Shown here: piece by piece, positions 35,622-47,992 of the stretch
Position numbering within the stretch: position 1 is the stretch's first letter
Layout of the letters: each line of letters opens with the position of its first letter
DNA from: Selaginella tamariscina
Taxonomy: Eukaryota > Streptophyta > Lycopodiopsida > Selaginellales > Selaginellaceae
Reading direction: 5' to 3'
NCBI GenBank assembly: GCA_003024785.1
Contig: PUQB01000319.1
Location: 210,757-274,756 of the forward strand
DNA: 64,000 nt
The notes under the pieces: generated by a model
Databases searched by the model: none
The model's input: only the letters and a program-made list of their open reading frames with translations
Told to the model about the DNA's origin: nothing
Program-made: the position numbers and the translations under genes

Positions 35622-36157
35622 CTGCATTCATAAATATAACTAAGTAAAATATTTAATAAAAGGCTATATAAAAAGCAAACCTTACACCATGGACGTAAAA
35701 CACGTCATTTAATTGTTGGCCATCCTGTTTAACTCCAATGTAATAATATATAAAAGTTACAATGAAAAACTTAAGACATATAACAAAGAACATTAGATTA
35801 ATCTAATTTATAATTTAATTATGATGATATATATATTTACAAATGTATTATCAATGTATATATGTCTATAAAAACATTAGAAATTATATTATCTGTTGGA
35901 TATGTGTTATAAATACTTACATTAAACTTAAGAGCATGTTATGTCAATTAATTCAATTTATAAACAATATCTGAGTAAAATTATATGTATTTAATATGTG
36001 TGTGTGTGTGTCGTAAATACCAATGTAATAGCATTAAGTATATGCTTATTAAAACTATCAATAACTTATGTGATTTTAAATGTTTCCATTATAAAACCTG
36101 TGTAATACATACATATCATAATTAAGTAAAGTTTAAGACAAGTAAAGTTAAGGCAAC
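35622..36157. other. AT-rich spacer
   Basis: No gene or RNA seen. Short (GT)n at about 35999-36011. Confidence 0.6.
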
Positions 36158-36214
36158 ACCATATTTAACTTGCTCACTTCCGTGTTATATGCCTCATCTC
36201 ACACACTTTTTCCG
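36158..36214. repeat. Left inverted repeat flanking the PPR fragment
   Basis: 57-58 bp, nearly the exact reverse complement of 37544-37601. Shared core: AACTTGCTCACTTCCGTGTT. It runs straight into (CG)n(TG)n(AG)n at 36212-36261. Confidence 0.9.
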
Positions 36215-36225
36215 CGCGCGCGCGC

Positions 36226-36261
<36 letters not shown>
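36212..36261. repeat. Compound (CG)n(TG)n(AG)n microsatellite
   Basis: Three successive dinucleotide runs immediately inside the left inverted repeat. The CG/TG part is of the Z-DNA-prone alternating type. Confidence 0.9.
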
Positions 36262-36262
<1 letters not shown>

Positions 36263-36299
36263 CAGCTCCTATATTGTATATTATTAACCTTTATGACAT

Positions 36300-37257
36300 C
36301 TAGAAGTCCTCCCTGTGCGTGTGAGATAGCATCACGGCCCACGAAATAACGTCTTTCTCAGGCATTGCATTGAACAGGCTCCTGGCCTCTTCCAGATGCC
36401 CACCCTGGGCGTAGGCCTGGATCATGATGTTCCATTCACAAGCGGCATTCTGTCGAACATGGCCCTTGGGTCGGAGAGATATCCGCATTGGGCATATGCC
36501 GCAACTAGAGAAGTCCAGGTTATGACGTTTGGTTCTGGAAGTCGGTCAAAGAGTTTCCTGCCTCGTGAGGATAAACCATTCTGGGCATTTCCCTGGATCA
36601 TGGCGTTCCACAAAACAATATCTCGCTCAGGCATTCTCTCAAAATGTTCTTGGCTTCGTCTAGCTGCTCAGCCTCAGAGAACAATCCTATCATGGTGGTA
36701 CAGGACACAACATCCCGCTCGGGGCCTTCACGGAACACCTTGCTGGCCTCATCGATTTGGCCTGCCTGGGCATATGCCTGGATCATGACATTCCAAGATA
36801 GTAGCTCCACGAAAGGCATCCGATCGAATATCTGCTTCGCTTCCACGGTCTCACCGTGCCCTGCACATGAGCTTATCATTGAGTCCATAAACTGCGTCCC
36901 TGTGTGGGATTTCGTGAAAGATCTTCGCATATGCTGAGATGAGCAGAGTCCAGGAGAAGAGATTGGGCTCTTCGATCCGCTTGAACACCCAGCGGGCCTC
37001 CTCGGGACTTCCGCACTTTCCATACATCTCATCAGCAGATTTGACAGATATCTGTCCGATCCAGTCTCAACTCGCAGATCCGCGCATGGACCAGTCTTCC
37101 CGCACTTAGATCCTTTCCATGTCCACAAGCGCGCAACAGACGAGCAATACTGCATCCCCACATGTGCTAAACCACCATTTGTTCTAGTTTTTGAATTTAA
37201 GACTGTTAAGAACAATAAGGTTTTGGACCGTTCGATTGGACGGGCCACGCGGGTCAA
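36300..37257 (-). pseudogene. Pentatricopeptide-repeat (PPR) protein fragment, frameshifted
   Basis: Single-exon PPR gene piece; PPR proteins bind organellar RNA. Helical repeats are clear: YGKCGSPEEARWVF and NLFSWTLLISAYA (near 36950), AKQIFDRMPFVELLSWNVMI, AYAQAGQIDEASKVF, WNAMIQGNAQNG, NVITWTSLVAAYAQCGYL and WNIMIQAYAQGGHLEEA. At least three frame changes (near 37040, 36900 and 36620) and another near 36450. It stops after a few repeats with no E or DYW domain, so it is truncated. Repeats of this WNAMIQAYAQ type fit the PLS class. The whole piece sits between 58-bp inverted repeats. Confidence 0.85.
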
Positions 37258-37543
37258 TTGAAAGCGTTGATGGATCCAAATGGCGGTTTAGCTAGGGCTA
37301 GGGTTTGTGCATGGGGATGTCGCTCTCTCTCTCACACACGCGCGCGCGCGCGGACAAACGCAGACACGCGCACGATACATTCTGTGTCTGGGATACTCAT
37401 AGTTTTTTTATATGAAATTCTTATATATAAACTGGATATATATAAAATGTATAAAGTCGTATCCAAAATGTATATATACTTGTCGTTAGGATTTGAAAAT
37501 TCACCTCAGCCCTAACTGTCACTTTTTCACTTTTCGGCTGACA

Positions 37544-37601
37544 CGGAAAAATGTGTGAGATGAGGCATATTAACACGGAAGTGAGCAAGTTAAAATATGG
37601 T
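37544..37601. repeat. Right inverted repeat flanking the PPR fragment
   Basis: Partner of 36158-36214. Confidence 0.9.
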
Positions 37602-37941
37602 TACATATACATTAATATTAATTACATGTTATTAATATGGTGTGTTAGAGTCGTATTATTACATATACATTAATATTAATTATTAAGTAATTATCATCTG
37701 ACGTTTATCAACACAGAGTGCCACCATAGCCAGTAAGAATGCCTGCATACCTTTACATTTAATAATACAAAACATATCTATTCATAAATTATTATGACAT
37801 GAACACATGGAAGGACTCCATTATGTATTTTGAGAGAGACAGAGAGAGAGATGAAACGAATGTATAATGATACAAGAAGAAAGAAAAACTTTACCTCTTT
37901 CATATATCTTATTAACCCCTGAAGTATATTTCGAAGTATCG
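37602..37941. other. Short AT-rich spacer 3' of the TBC gene
   Basis: No gene seen. Contains two near-identical ATTACATATACATTAATATTAATTA stretches (37600-37625 and 37656-37682). Confidence 0.55.
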
Positions 37942-40009
37942 CTAGGAAACTACTTGTGTACAGTCAGCCCGGAGCTTCTTTTGTTGCAACTCGGCTGTCA
38001 CAACTGGTTGTTGTTTCTTTCTGTGCTTCGCAATGAGGTATGTTGTCATAAACTTAATCCCTCAAACGCATTCTGTAATATATAATTAGCACAAGCACAC
38101 GCACACGCACGCACGCGCACACACACACACACACATATAGATAGATATAGATACATACATACATACATATACATATGTATGTATATTACCTTGAGGAAGA
38201 TGTCAGGGTCATACAGTTTGGGAGTTGCTTCTTGCAAAAGTTTAAGTGCTTCACCGACATGCTTGGCACATAGTAATTCGTCTTCCTTAATCTAAAATAT
38301 ATAAAAGCATTAATCACATTAAATAAACGAAATAAAACTTAACCTTAAATATGGCTAATGCAGCCATAAACAGTATGTTAGTTCCTTCATTGAAAAGTAC
38401 ATCCATATCCCGCATTGTTGTCTGGATTTCTAATGTAAGTCATATTGATATATAAATATCAATGCGTGTGTGTGTACGTGTGCGTGTGTGCGTGCGTGTA
38501 CATACCTCAGACGGCAGGCTCTTAGAAAATAAACATAGAAACCATTCAGTTGTTATGAGTGATACATCGAATCCAATCCGATTGAAATGGGCAGCCAACC
38601 TAGAAATGTAAATAGTTACATTGTACACATAGAACACACACACACACATATGTCTATGCATGTGTATATGTAAAAAGATATTTATTATAAAATATGAGAA
38701 AATGATGGTATTACCTTGGACTTCGTCGGTTCATTAAGTCCTTAAATACTCTTTGTTTAACATGGCAACCGTAAAGATTGTCAGAATAAGTATCACTATA
38801 TAGGACATCCTCTAATAAAACAGCGAGCATCCAAAAAGCATCCTCCTCTGTTCTCATCACAAGTAACAAAATGCCGTAATAAATTCATTCCCTGCATTAC
38901 AACACATATTATATTATACATGCGCATACATACCTATATATGTATGTATGTATATCATATACATATCTACTACATACACCCTACATGTCACACACACACA
39001 CACACACACACACACCTACCTGACAATAACCAACCCGGGAATCACGAAATGAATAAGCAACTAAAACCCTCCTAATAGATTCGTGTCCCTTTGCAGAATC
39101 AGCCCAGGGATGTGATGGAAATGTGCGCGGCAAATCCTGCAATACTTAAAAATTAGTATATATATAACCAGTGTGTATAAACATATTGATTTAGTATATA
39201 TAATACTAAATTAAACATATTGATGAACTAAACATATATATAATACTCAACTAAACATATTCATTTCTAACTATGCATTTCTTAAGAATTGTTTAAATAA
39301 TTTCTACGTATATACACAAAACATATACTGTCTGTCTGCCTGTACCTCTCACACACACGTACCTATAGATACACATTGTACTTACATGGTCTATTTGCCG
39401 TGTTGCAGGGGTAACTTTGTCCTTGACAGCCTCTACAAGATCATTGTAGTAACTCTCAGGAACCGTAGATCGTTTTTGGCGGCACCGGACGCTGCAAGCC
39501 ACAGTTTGGGCCGTAGAGAAGGCGGGATACCTCGGCGGATCAGTCTTTTCAGCTCCAGTGATTTGGCATATGCTGAAATCGATAATGTTGGTCCTGTTCT
39601 TGATAACAAGTCGGATGGAATATACCATTCTGGTCCCTTGTTCTTCTGCATAATGTAATCTATTATAAGCCATGTGTATATGTGTATCTATATTTTTAAC
39701 TCGTAAAGAATGACTCTATACATACAGCTACATATTACATGTTAACACTAGTAAATAACACTAAATTAAAATTAGATATTACACGAGTGTCTATTAAACA
39801 CTGCCAACTATGTACGTAGATATTGTGCGTGCGTGCGTGCGTGTGTGTGTGTTTACCTCCACTGACCACCATAGACGATCCTGTTCCTTGACTCTACGTT
39901 TCAAATCATTAAGTGTAGCGGCATCCTCCAATGAAACGTCAAGAGAGAAGCCATGTAAATCCACTATAGTGACCTTCCTAGTCTTCCAAACCGTCTTATT
40001 ACTCCCCAT
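37942..40009 (-). CDS. RabGAP/TBC-domain protein
   Basis: GTPase-activating protein for Rab GTPases in membrane traffic. Exons: 40032-39857 (start MGSNKTVWKTRKV at 40009), 39645-39386, 39136-39020, 38891-38715, 38599-38506, 38429-38344, 38291-38190 and 38072-37942. The N-terminal part ends WWSVE. The TBC domain begins RLIRRGIPPSLRPKLW, continues DLPRTFPSHPW and RRVLVAYSFRDSRVGYCQ, then EEDAFWMLAVLLEDVL, TTEWFLCLFSKSLPSE and MRDMDVLFNEGTNILF. The catalytic Arg (IRRVL) and Gln (YCQ) fingers are present. Frame breaks: at an A-run near 39480, just after YCQGMN near 38875, and near 38050. A probable 5' noncoding exon ends at a donor near 40488. Order and spacing match the plant TBC family of about 400 residues. 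Confidence 0.9.
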
Positions 40010-40487
40010 TATATATGGTGGACTATCAACATCTGTAATGAAAATAATCTTAAATAACAAGAAACACTCTCTCTTTCTCTCTCTCTCTCTCTAGACACAG
40101 ACACACACGTGTGTGTGTGATGATTTATAACAATGATACTTTAAAGTCTTAAATAAGAAGACACACACACCCAAATTTTACCTCAAAAACAAATTCGCAA
40201 TTTTTTATGAATTAAACCGATTTAATACTAAAAACAGAGCAATATTTTAACATTCTCTTAAAAAAATTCATTTTATCTCAGAAATTAATGTTGCGATAAT
40301 AGAAAACGGATGTTTATCTGGAAAAATTCGGGAAAAAACGAATTTTAGCTTAAAAACTGCGGATTTTGTCAAAGAAATAAAAAATAAAACAAATTTCAGC
40401 TCAAAAACGGGGGATTTTGTTGAAAAAAAGGGATTTCTATCCAATATTTTTGGGAATTTGTGAAGAAAATTGGGATATCTTATGTAC

Positions 40488-40558
40488 CTGATGAGATTCG
40501 CAAACAAATCGGCGGCGCGAATTCTCCAGAGATCCAACAGTGGATTGCCGACGCACAA
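40488..40558 (-). other. Probable 5' noncoding exon of the TBC gene
   Basis: A GC-richer segment with a GT donor at its end (CTCATCAG then GTACATAAG), about 455 bp upstream of the coding exon. It has no ATG in a continuing frame, so it is best read as 5' UTR. Confidence 0.45.
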
Positions 40559-40913
40559 TAGAACAAGTCAGAAAAGAACAAGCCCTAATGCACGTCTTGT
40601 ACACGTCGTGGCCGTCTGTTGGATCTGACGGCTGAGAATGAGTCTTTTACCGTTGCAATAGGAATATATGCGTCGAATATGTATAAAAAAACGTGAATGG
40701 TAATATTCTTTAATATAATTTAATTAACAAGTATTCGCACTTACCTTTTCTTTAAGTTTTTTAATTTACAATTTACTTTTACTTTAAAATTAAAACTAGG
40801 GTAGGGTTTAGGGTTTACGGTCCACGTGGCTTTGCCTTCGAGGTTAACATTTAATGTGAAAAAAGGAAATGTAGGCCCTAAAACCCCTGTTTTTGTTTTA
40901 GGGTTCTTGGGAA
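40559..40913. promoter_or_regulatory. Shared (divergent) promoter of TBC and RAD4 genes
   Basis: About 355 bp separates the head of the - strand TBC gene from the start of the + strand RAD4 gene. It contains TAGGGTTTAGGGTTT (telo-box, about 40802-40817), a CACGTGG G-box core (about 40824) and AGCCCTAA near 40579. No TATA-rich box stands out. Bidirectional use is inferred from the arrangement. Confidence 0.55.
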
Positions 40914-41731
40914 ATGGGCACAGAAGGCGGTCGAGGTATGAAATCTCTTGCATTTTACACACGCTTATGCGCGCATATGCATACAATTTTTTATTTATTT
41001 GTTTTTCTCAGAGACATTGGCAGACGCATCTGAGAAAGAAGTGAACAAGCTATTGGATAGAGTAAATGCTAAGAAAGGGAGAAAAATGCAGATAATTCGA
41101 AGGATTCAGCGGTATGTGTGTGTGTGTGCGCGTGTGCGCGTGTGCGTGCAATTATCCCATTCTATTAAGCATTTGGGGTCATAACTACTGTTAATCTGAT
41201 TCTTAGTTTTATTATATTTCATATGCAGTGTTATATATATGTGTGTTTGTGTGGTGTGGTAGTTAGTATTCACACACACATACACGTTTCTATTTGTTAT
41301 AAACATTTTGATTTTGATGTTACCAATATGCATGCTTAAACAGAGGCGATGCATATGGAGGGCAGAAAGTAATAGAGACGAGGGGACATCAGTTTGTGGT
41401 GCACCTGCAGCATTACCACGAGCTCAAGAGGAGGAAGCCATTGTCCATAGAAATAAATACACTCTTAAAAAATAATCCAGATGACCTTGAAGGTATATCC
41501 ATATGTAGAATTACAAGAAATTTAAGTATAGAGTTATAGTTATTTACTATAGTAACTAAAGCTATTTTAAAATAGTAGTTGAAGATGATATCGACTGGAA
41601 GATGAAGAAAAATCGAATAATCTATGGAATGGTGAAATAACAATAGAAGTGGAGAATGAGGGTACAGATAAGAAGAATTCAACAAAGACTGTAAGAAGAG
41701 CGAATGCGAAAGACAAGGTTCACATTTATAT

Positions 41732-41809
<78 letters not shown>

Positions 41810-44800
41810 TATATTATATATATATATAATATATATATATTATATATATTGTGTATGTATGTATGTATGTATGTATGTACAAACGAATTCTGATGTAAAT
41901 TGTATGTGTATATGTAGGAATATGCTGAACTTATTCACAAAGCGCACTTACTTTGCCGTCTGGCAAGAGGAACACTTGTGGATGCAGCATGTAACGATTC
42001 GCTGCTAAAGGTATATCTTGAACACACTCATGATAATTGTGATATAGCCAATAGATGTATTCTTATGTATCTGTCTATATGTTACATATCGTTTTCTCTA
42101 TCATTATGTTTTGTGACACATGTATAGTTTATATTAATACATAGCACGATGCTTCTGTGTTATATATGTTGGGATGTGCATACATTTTTTTGATACATCA
42201 TATCTTTGATGTTTCCAGATTTATTTTGTAAACAGGCATCGATATATTCCCTTGTTCCAGCGCGCCTTGTGTCTTCTGTGGATCCAGAGAAGGCTTCTGC
42301 TGGAAGTATAACTCCTCTGGTTAAATGGGTACGCACACACGCAGACACACACACACAAAGCAGGAATAGTACTACTACTAGAAGCAATCTTGTCTACTTG
42401 TCTAATCTATGTGTGTTTGTGCAGTTACACAGTCTTTTCCGTATTAGTGATGGACCACCAAGTGATGAATCTATATCTGCTAGCTTAACTCAGGTGCTTG
42501 CAAAACAAGCTGGCTCAGAAGAAGAGGTGCGCCCTCCCTCCCTCCCTATCTCTCCTTCTCCCCCTTTCTCACTAAAACATTATTTTCAGCTAGCTGCGAT
42601 CTCAGTAGCGTTATTCCGTGCACTTGGTTTTAACACGAGGTTTGAACTTTCAACTGATGTGTGTGTGTGTGTGTGGTGTGTGTGTGTAGTGAGATGCAAC
42701 ATACACCACATAATATGTAACATGAGATAAGAAACAGATATCTAGACTTGTTTGTGCTTGTATGTCTCCATATGTGGGAAACATACTGAGCACATACACT
42801 CGCATGCACACGTTCCATGTGTACATGTGCAATAGATGTGTATATGTATGTGTATTTATGTTTATGGACAGGTATGTATGTGTATTGGACGTGACATCCA
42901 TAAAGCCAGATGCGGAATCTTTGGTGGCATCTGAAAACTGGGATCCGGAATCTGTAGGAAAACATCATACACTTTTCACTTCAAGCATCGTTGCTGAAGT
43001 CCTGGCAAATTATTGTGACCGTTCACCCTCTACGGCTCAGATGGCATCATCCAGCTCCTTCACTCAAGTATGATTAACATTATCTATATATTCTAGTTAA
43101 CAGGTAGTCTATATATTATATTAACTATTATACATCTCGTTGATATGTATATGAGTATCTATTAATCTACCAAGGTATATTCATAATAATACTATACACG
43201 TGGTGTTGTGTGTGTGTGTGTGTGTGTGTGTGTCTGTGTCTGTGTGTGCGTGCGTGCGTATTATAAACTGTAGACACACACATGTTTGTGTTATGGTTGT
43301 TAACTACCTTATTATCTTTTGGAATAGGAGAGTCCCAGGGCGTCGAATATGGGCGAAATTTCGCCCTCTGCACTCAACACAACTTCTCAGACTCAGGTAT
43401 GATGTATTGAATTATATAATTATAGCATTTACTATTAATTTCATATCAACTAGTTATATGATCTACCATCTCTCTCTCTACTCGTATTACTCTGGTACAT
43501 AGAAAGCTGTCATAACGATTGTTATATGATCTTTGTTAACATAGTTATTAACCATGATTATTTACTATATAAACTATTTATACTATTTCACTTGACAGAA
43601 GGCTCCGGGGGTTGTTATAAAGTCGATGTCTACAAATAAAACAACATCTAACACTCAGGTATGATGTATTGAATTTCTCAACTATATCATCTTAAATTCA
43701 TTACCTATCCCCTGTAGTTTGCCTCCCATCTCTCTCTCTCTCTCTCTCGCCCCCCTCTCCACGCCTCACAGTTTGAGTTGTTATTATGCAGTGTGAGGAG
43801 AGTCCTGGACCCTCTGTACAATCAACTAGCAAGAGAAAGAAGAAAGGAAAAGAAGAAACCCAAAACCAACAGTGAAGAAAAGAAAAGGTCCATAAAATAT
43901 TATGTCTATTTAGTATAGTTAAGTTATTAATACAGTTATACTCTTCTTCTTCTTATTATATATAAACTTTATTTGTGCATTATTCTAGTAAATTGTATAT
44001 CGATTTAGTGCATATTGTATAATCTTATGCTAGCTACAACTCATTTATATGTAACAACAGCAGATTTGATACACATAGTACAGCTAGAATATGTAATATT
44101 ATTTCACATTATTGTTCAATAGTATTTAGCTATATTATATAATGTGTATTATCTACATTTTCTTTTCTTATGTATGCATCTTTTCAAAACTACTGTCTAG
44201 TACAATTACATAATATTATCTATATTCTTTGAAACCACGTATATATTAATTCTTTAGTATATGTACATTATAAATATAGTTGATTATATTTTCCTCTTAA
44301 GATTAATATAATGTTATAGCATTTGTGAATAATTATAGTACTTGTTTTAGTATATATAAGATATATATGCTTATAACTTGCATAAGAATGTATACGTATT
44401 AGATTTATATTATTTTATATACATTATACAATGTAATTGTATATTACATAAATATGTACAGGTGATGAGGAGTTTGAACTAGAAATGGCGCGAGCAATGG
44501 CAGCAACAGCAGTTCAAAAACAAGCAGAGTCGTCTAAACCAAGCCTTAAACTCGCTAAACCCAGCCCTAAAACGGCTACAGTGTGGTCGCGTAAAAAGGC
44601 TCTCTTTTACAGTGGGCTGAAGTTTACTGTGGGGATGATGCTACAGGAAAATGGGTACACGTGGACGCTGCCAGGTGCCTTGTCGATGACGTGGAAAAGA
44701 TCGAAGCCGCTGCTAAACAACCTGTTCGTTACGTCATTGGATTCAATGGCTTCGATACTAAAGACGTGACACGCAGGTCTACTTATACATGTAGTATTAT

Positions 44801-47316
44801 GTATAGGATATAGTATATTAAAAGAATTTAGTATATAGTAGAGCATATCGTATATACACATACCATAACTGGTCCTGACGTGTGTAGTAGAAGTGTAGCT
44901 ATAATCATCTGATGGAACTAAATTGCTATTTATGTTTTTTTTTTAGTAACCATGTTTTTTAGTAACCATGCTATGTAATCAGTTGATTTATTTGTTTTAA
45001 ATCAGGTATGGATCTTCTTGGTCCAAAATTCTTCCACTAAGAGTGGAAGAAACGTGGTGGGATGCTTGTCTCTCTCCTTTAAGACGCTTGGATAAAGCGG
45101 ACTATCTGCTCAAGGTGTGTGTGTGTGTGTGTCCTGTCTTTTGCTCATATAACTTCTTATAGTAGTTACGTATCTTACACCCCTAGCGAATTATATATGA
45201 ATGACGGCTTCACTATACAGTATTGTTTAACACGTTCAAGCAAGTGTTATTGTTTTGTTGATTTACGATATGTTTTTTATTTTTTACCAGAAAGAAATGC
45301 TAGAGAAGACATGGAGTTAGACGTTAAAGGTTTTACGGAGCCCTTACCTACTAACCAGCAGGTGTTCTATATACATATTAGATATAGTAACTCATAAGAT
45401 ATGCTAAACTTCTTTAATTGTATTCCATATACGGACTATGTGTACACACACACAACTCGCATGCACGCACACGTTTTTGCAGGCGTATAGGAATCATAAT
45501 TTGTATGCAATGGAAAGGTGGCTAACAAGATATCAAACATTACACCCGAAAGGGCCTATATTGGGATATTGTGGAGGCAGGCCTGTGTATCCTCGCTCCT
45601 GTGTACAGGAGCTCCATACAAAAGAGAGATGGCTTCGTGAAGGTTTTGCTGTTAAAGCCGGTGAAGAGCCCGTAAAGGTTCTCGTGTGTGTGCGTGTGTG
45701 TGTAATTCTCCACACTGTAAGTTCTTACACGCAGTATATACATTGGCAGATAGATAAGTAAGACATACGTTTGTACACGTGTATATACATACGGATAGAT
45801 ATACATCATAGACATACATACATACATACGATACATATGTATTTGTATGTATATAGGTGTTGGAGGCTCGAAATATTTCACGCAAGCAATCTCAAAGAGA
45901 ATGAGATACCTGAAGAGCGTTCTACAGTATTATTATATGGAAAATGGCAAACAGATCCGTGGGAGCCACCACCTGCTGTTGATGGAATTGTACCAAAGGT
46001 ATATTTGTGCGTGCGTGTGCGTTAGCAGAATTACACTATTCTGTACATCACTATTGTTTACAATATACATATGTCATATATATAATATATATATATATAT
46101 ATATAATATATATATATTATATATATATATAATAATATATATAAACTATTATTTTTTCGTGACAGAATGAGAGGGGTCAGGTTGAAGTATGGTCTGAAAA
46201 GTGTATTCCACGTGGAGCAGTGCATATTAAACTCCCTCGTGTAGGTGCTATAGCGAATAAACTGGGTGTTGATTATGCACCGGCCATGGTTGGGTTTGAG
46301 ATTAAACAGGGTCGCTCTGTCCCTGTTTATGAAGGAATCGTAGTCTGCGAGGAGTTTAAGGACGCTATTATAGAAGTAAGTGTGTGTGTGTGTTTGTTAT
46401 GCATTTTATGGAGTGATTGATTTATATATTGCAATTAGCTATATACGTACATATAAGTATGGATGCATCATCATCATCTCTCTGTCGTATTTTGTATCAA
46501 CTGCATATTATATATAGGACATATGTACGTGTACATGCATATCCAATCACTTACAGTTCGTGTTGTGGTATGTGCGCCTCTGTTTATATACAAATCATAT
46601 ATTACATATGTACACTGATGTATAATCTGTATGCAATAACATATGTTTAGTATGTATATATATACACAGAAACATACAAAATGCATTATATATAATATAC
46701 ATTCTGTATGTTTATGCATAAACTATATACAAATGTTTAAAACAGTATTATTTTATGTTTTATGTTACATATATATATAGTTATTTGAACATTTTGCAGG
46801 TATATAGAGCGCAAGAAGAGCAAAGAGCTATGGAACTTAGACGGAAGAGTGAGGAACAAGCTGTTCTTAGATGGAGACAGTTACTACGTTCAATGGTAAC
46901 TAGGGAAAGGTTAAGGGCAGCGTATGAAGACCGTGCAGAGCCTCAAAGTACGGTTCCACCACCAATAACAGGTCTGTGTGTGTTTGAGAGAGAGAGAGAG
47001 TACATTATAATTCTGGTTTACATATAAATGCATATAGTTGTATTAAACCACACGCACGCACACACCTTGTGTTTGAGTATGTTTCTCGTATATTATAGTA
47101 TGTCTATGTATATACATACTAAAAGACGTTATATTATTTTATAATTAATTATATACAGATTCTGGGATTAATGAGAAGCAACAGAGAGATGAGCCTATGG
47201 AGAATCGAACACATGTTCATAGCTTTCCTGAAGAGTTACAGAGCTACGATGAAGAGACGTGTATACGAACCAAGTGCTGTCCTTGTGGGTTTCAAGTAAG
47301 TGTTGAAGAAATGTAA
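40914..47316 (+). CDS. RAD4: XPC/RAD4 DNA-damage recognition protein
   Basis: Recognises helix-distorting damage to start nucleotide excision repair in the nucleus. About 20 exons: 40914-40935, 41012-41111, 41344-41492, about 41594-41717, 41918-42010, 42236-42328, 42425-42526, 42590-42639, 42872-43067, 43328-43396, 43599-43658, 43792-43887, 44462-44776, 45006-45114, 45291-45361, 45483-45677, 45857-45998, 46166-46375, 46800-46971, 47159-47316. The transglutaminase-like domain shows HLLCRLARGTLVDAAC, SLVPARLVSS, ALFRALGFNTR and KWVHVDAARCLVDDVEK. The beta-hairpin domains include AMERWLTRYQTLHPKGP, YGKWQTDPWEPPPAVDGI, GAVHIKLPRVGAIANKLG and FEIKQGRSVPVYEGIVVCEE. The C-terminus ends CCPCGFQVSVEEM. 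Frame breaks lie near 41605, 44610 and 45895. Exon boundaries not tested. Confidence 0.93.
41734..41807. repeat. (CT)37 microsatellite in a RAD4 intron
   Basis: Uninterrupted CT run on the sense strand, 17 bases after the donor at 41718, followed by TA-rich repeats and (TATG)n at about 41855-41878. Confidence 0.95.
43207..43255. repeat. (TG)n-rich microsatellite in a RAD4 intron
   Basis: About 13 TG units followed by TGTC/TGCG variants, between the exons ending 43067 and starting 43328. Confidence 0.85.
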
Positions 47317-47479
47317 GTATAATAATTAAATTTTAATATTAATATATGTCAGTTAAATACATTAAATATGTATGTTGAGAAAATATAATCATTTAAATAG
47401 TTTTCAATTTACTAAAAATCTAAGTTAACAAAATACATGCACTTATTCATCATCATTGTCATCATCGTCATCATCATCA

Positions 47480-47529
<50 letters not shown>

Positions 47530-47992
47530 ACACCACATACGCACACGGCGATTATTGTCTTGTTAATCGTTTTATTATAGTAGAAATATGAATGTATTAA
47601 CTTTGTCACTTAGATATATATTTATCTATTTTATCATATTGTATTTACTATATTTATTGTATTTATATTAAAAAAATTAAACTTGTACAAAAATAATAAT
47701 TAATGAGTTGTGAAAATTAACATGAAAAAATTAATATGGGTTTAATAATTTTAATGAATGAAAATAATATATATAATATTATACAACAAAATTTTATTTA
47801 AATTTACTTATAATAGTTAAAATAAAACAATATAATGAGTAAAAATTTAATTTAATGTGTGTAAATTTATAATCAATATTTTATCTTAATTATAAGTAAG
47901 TGACGTCACGTAGTTACGTGGTCAACTATATATTGCCACGCAGATAATATGTACTTACTCCACGTGGATAAGTTTAGGGTTCATACTATACC
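47317..47992. promoter_or_regulatory. RAD4 3' flank and promoter of the downstream gene
   Basis: Mostly AT-rich, with a (CT)n(CA)n run at about 47479-47520. The last 95 bases are dense in candidate sites for the gene starting at 47993: palindromic TGACGTCA (47901-47908), ACGTGGTCAA (about 47926), a CCACGTGG G-box (47960-47967) and TTAGGGTT (about 47974). bZIP-type factors bind ACGT cores; use here is inferred. Confidence 0.5.

Noticed and set aside
42630..42968. Frames rich in His-Thr or Cys-Val alternations (many places)
   Set aside because: They are translations of (CA)n and (GT)n microsatellites, not proteins.
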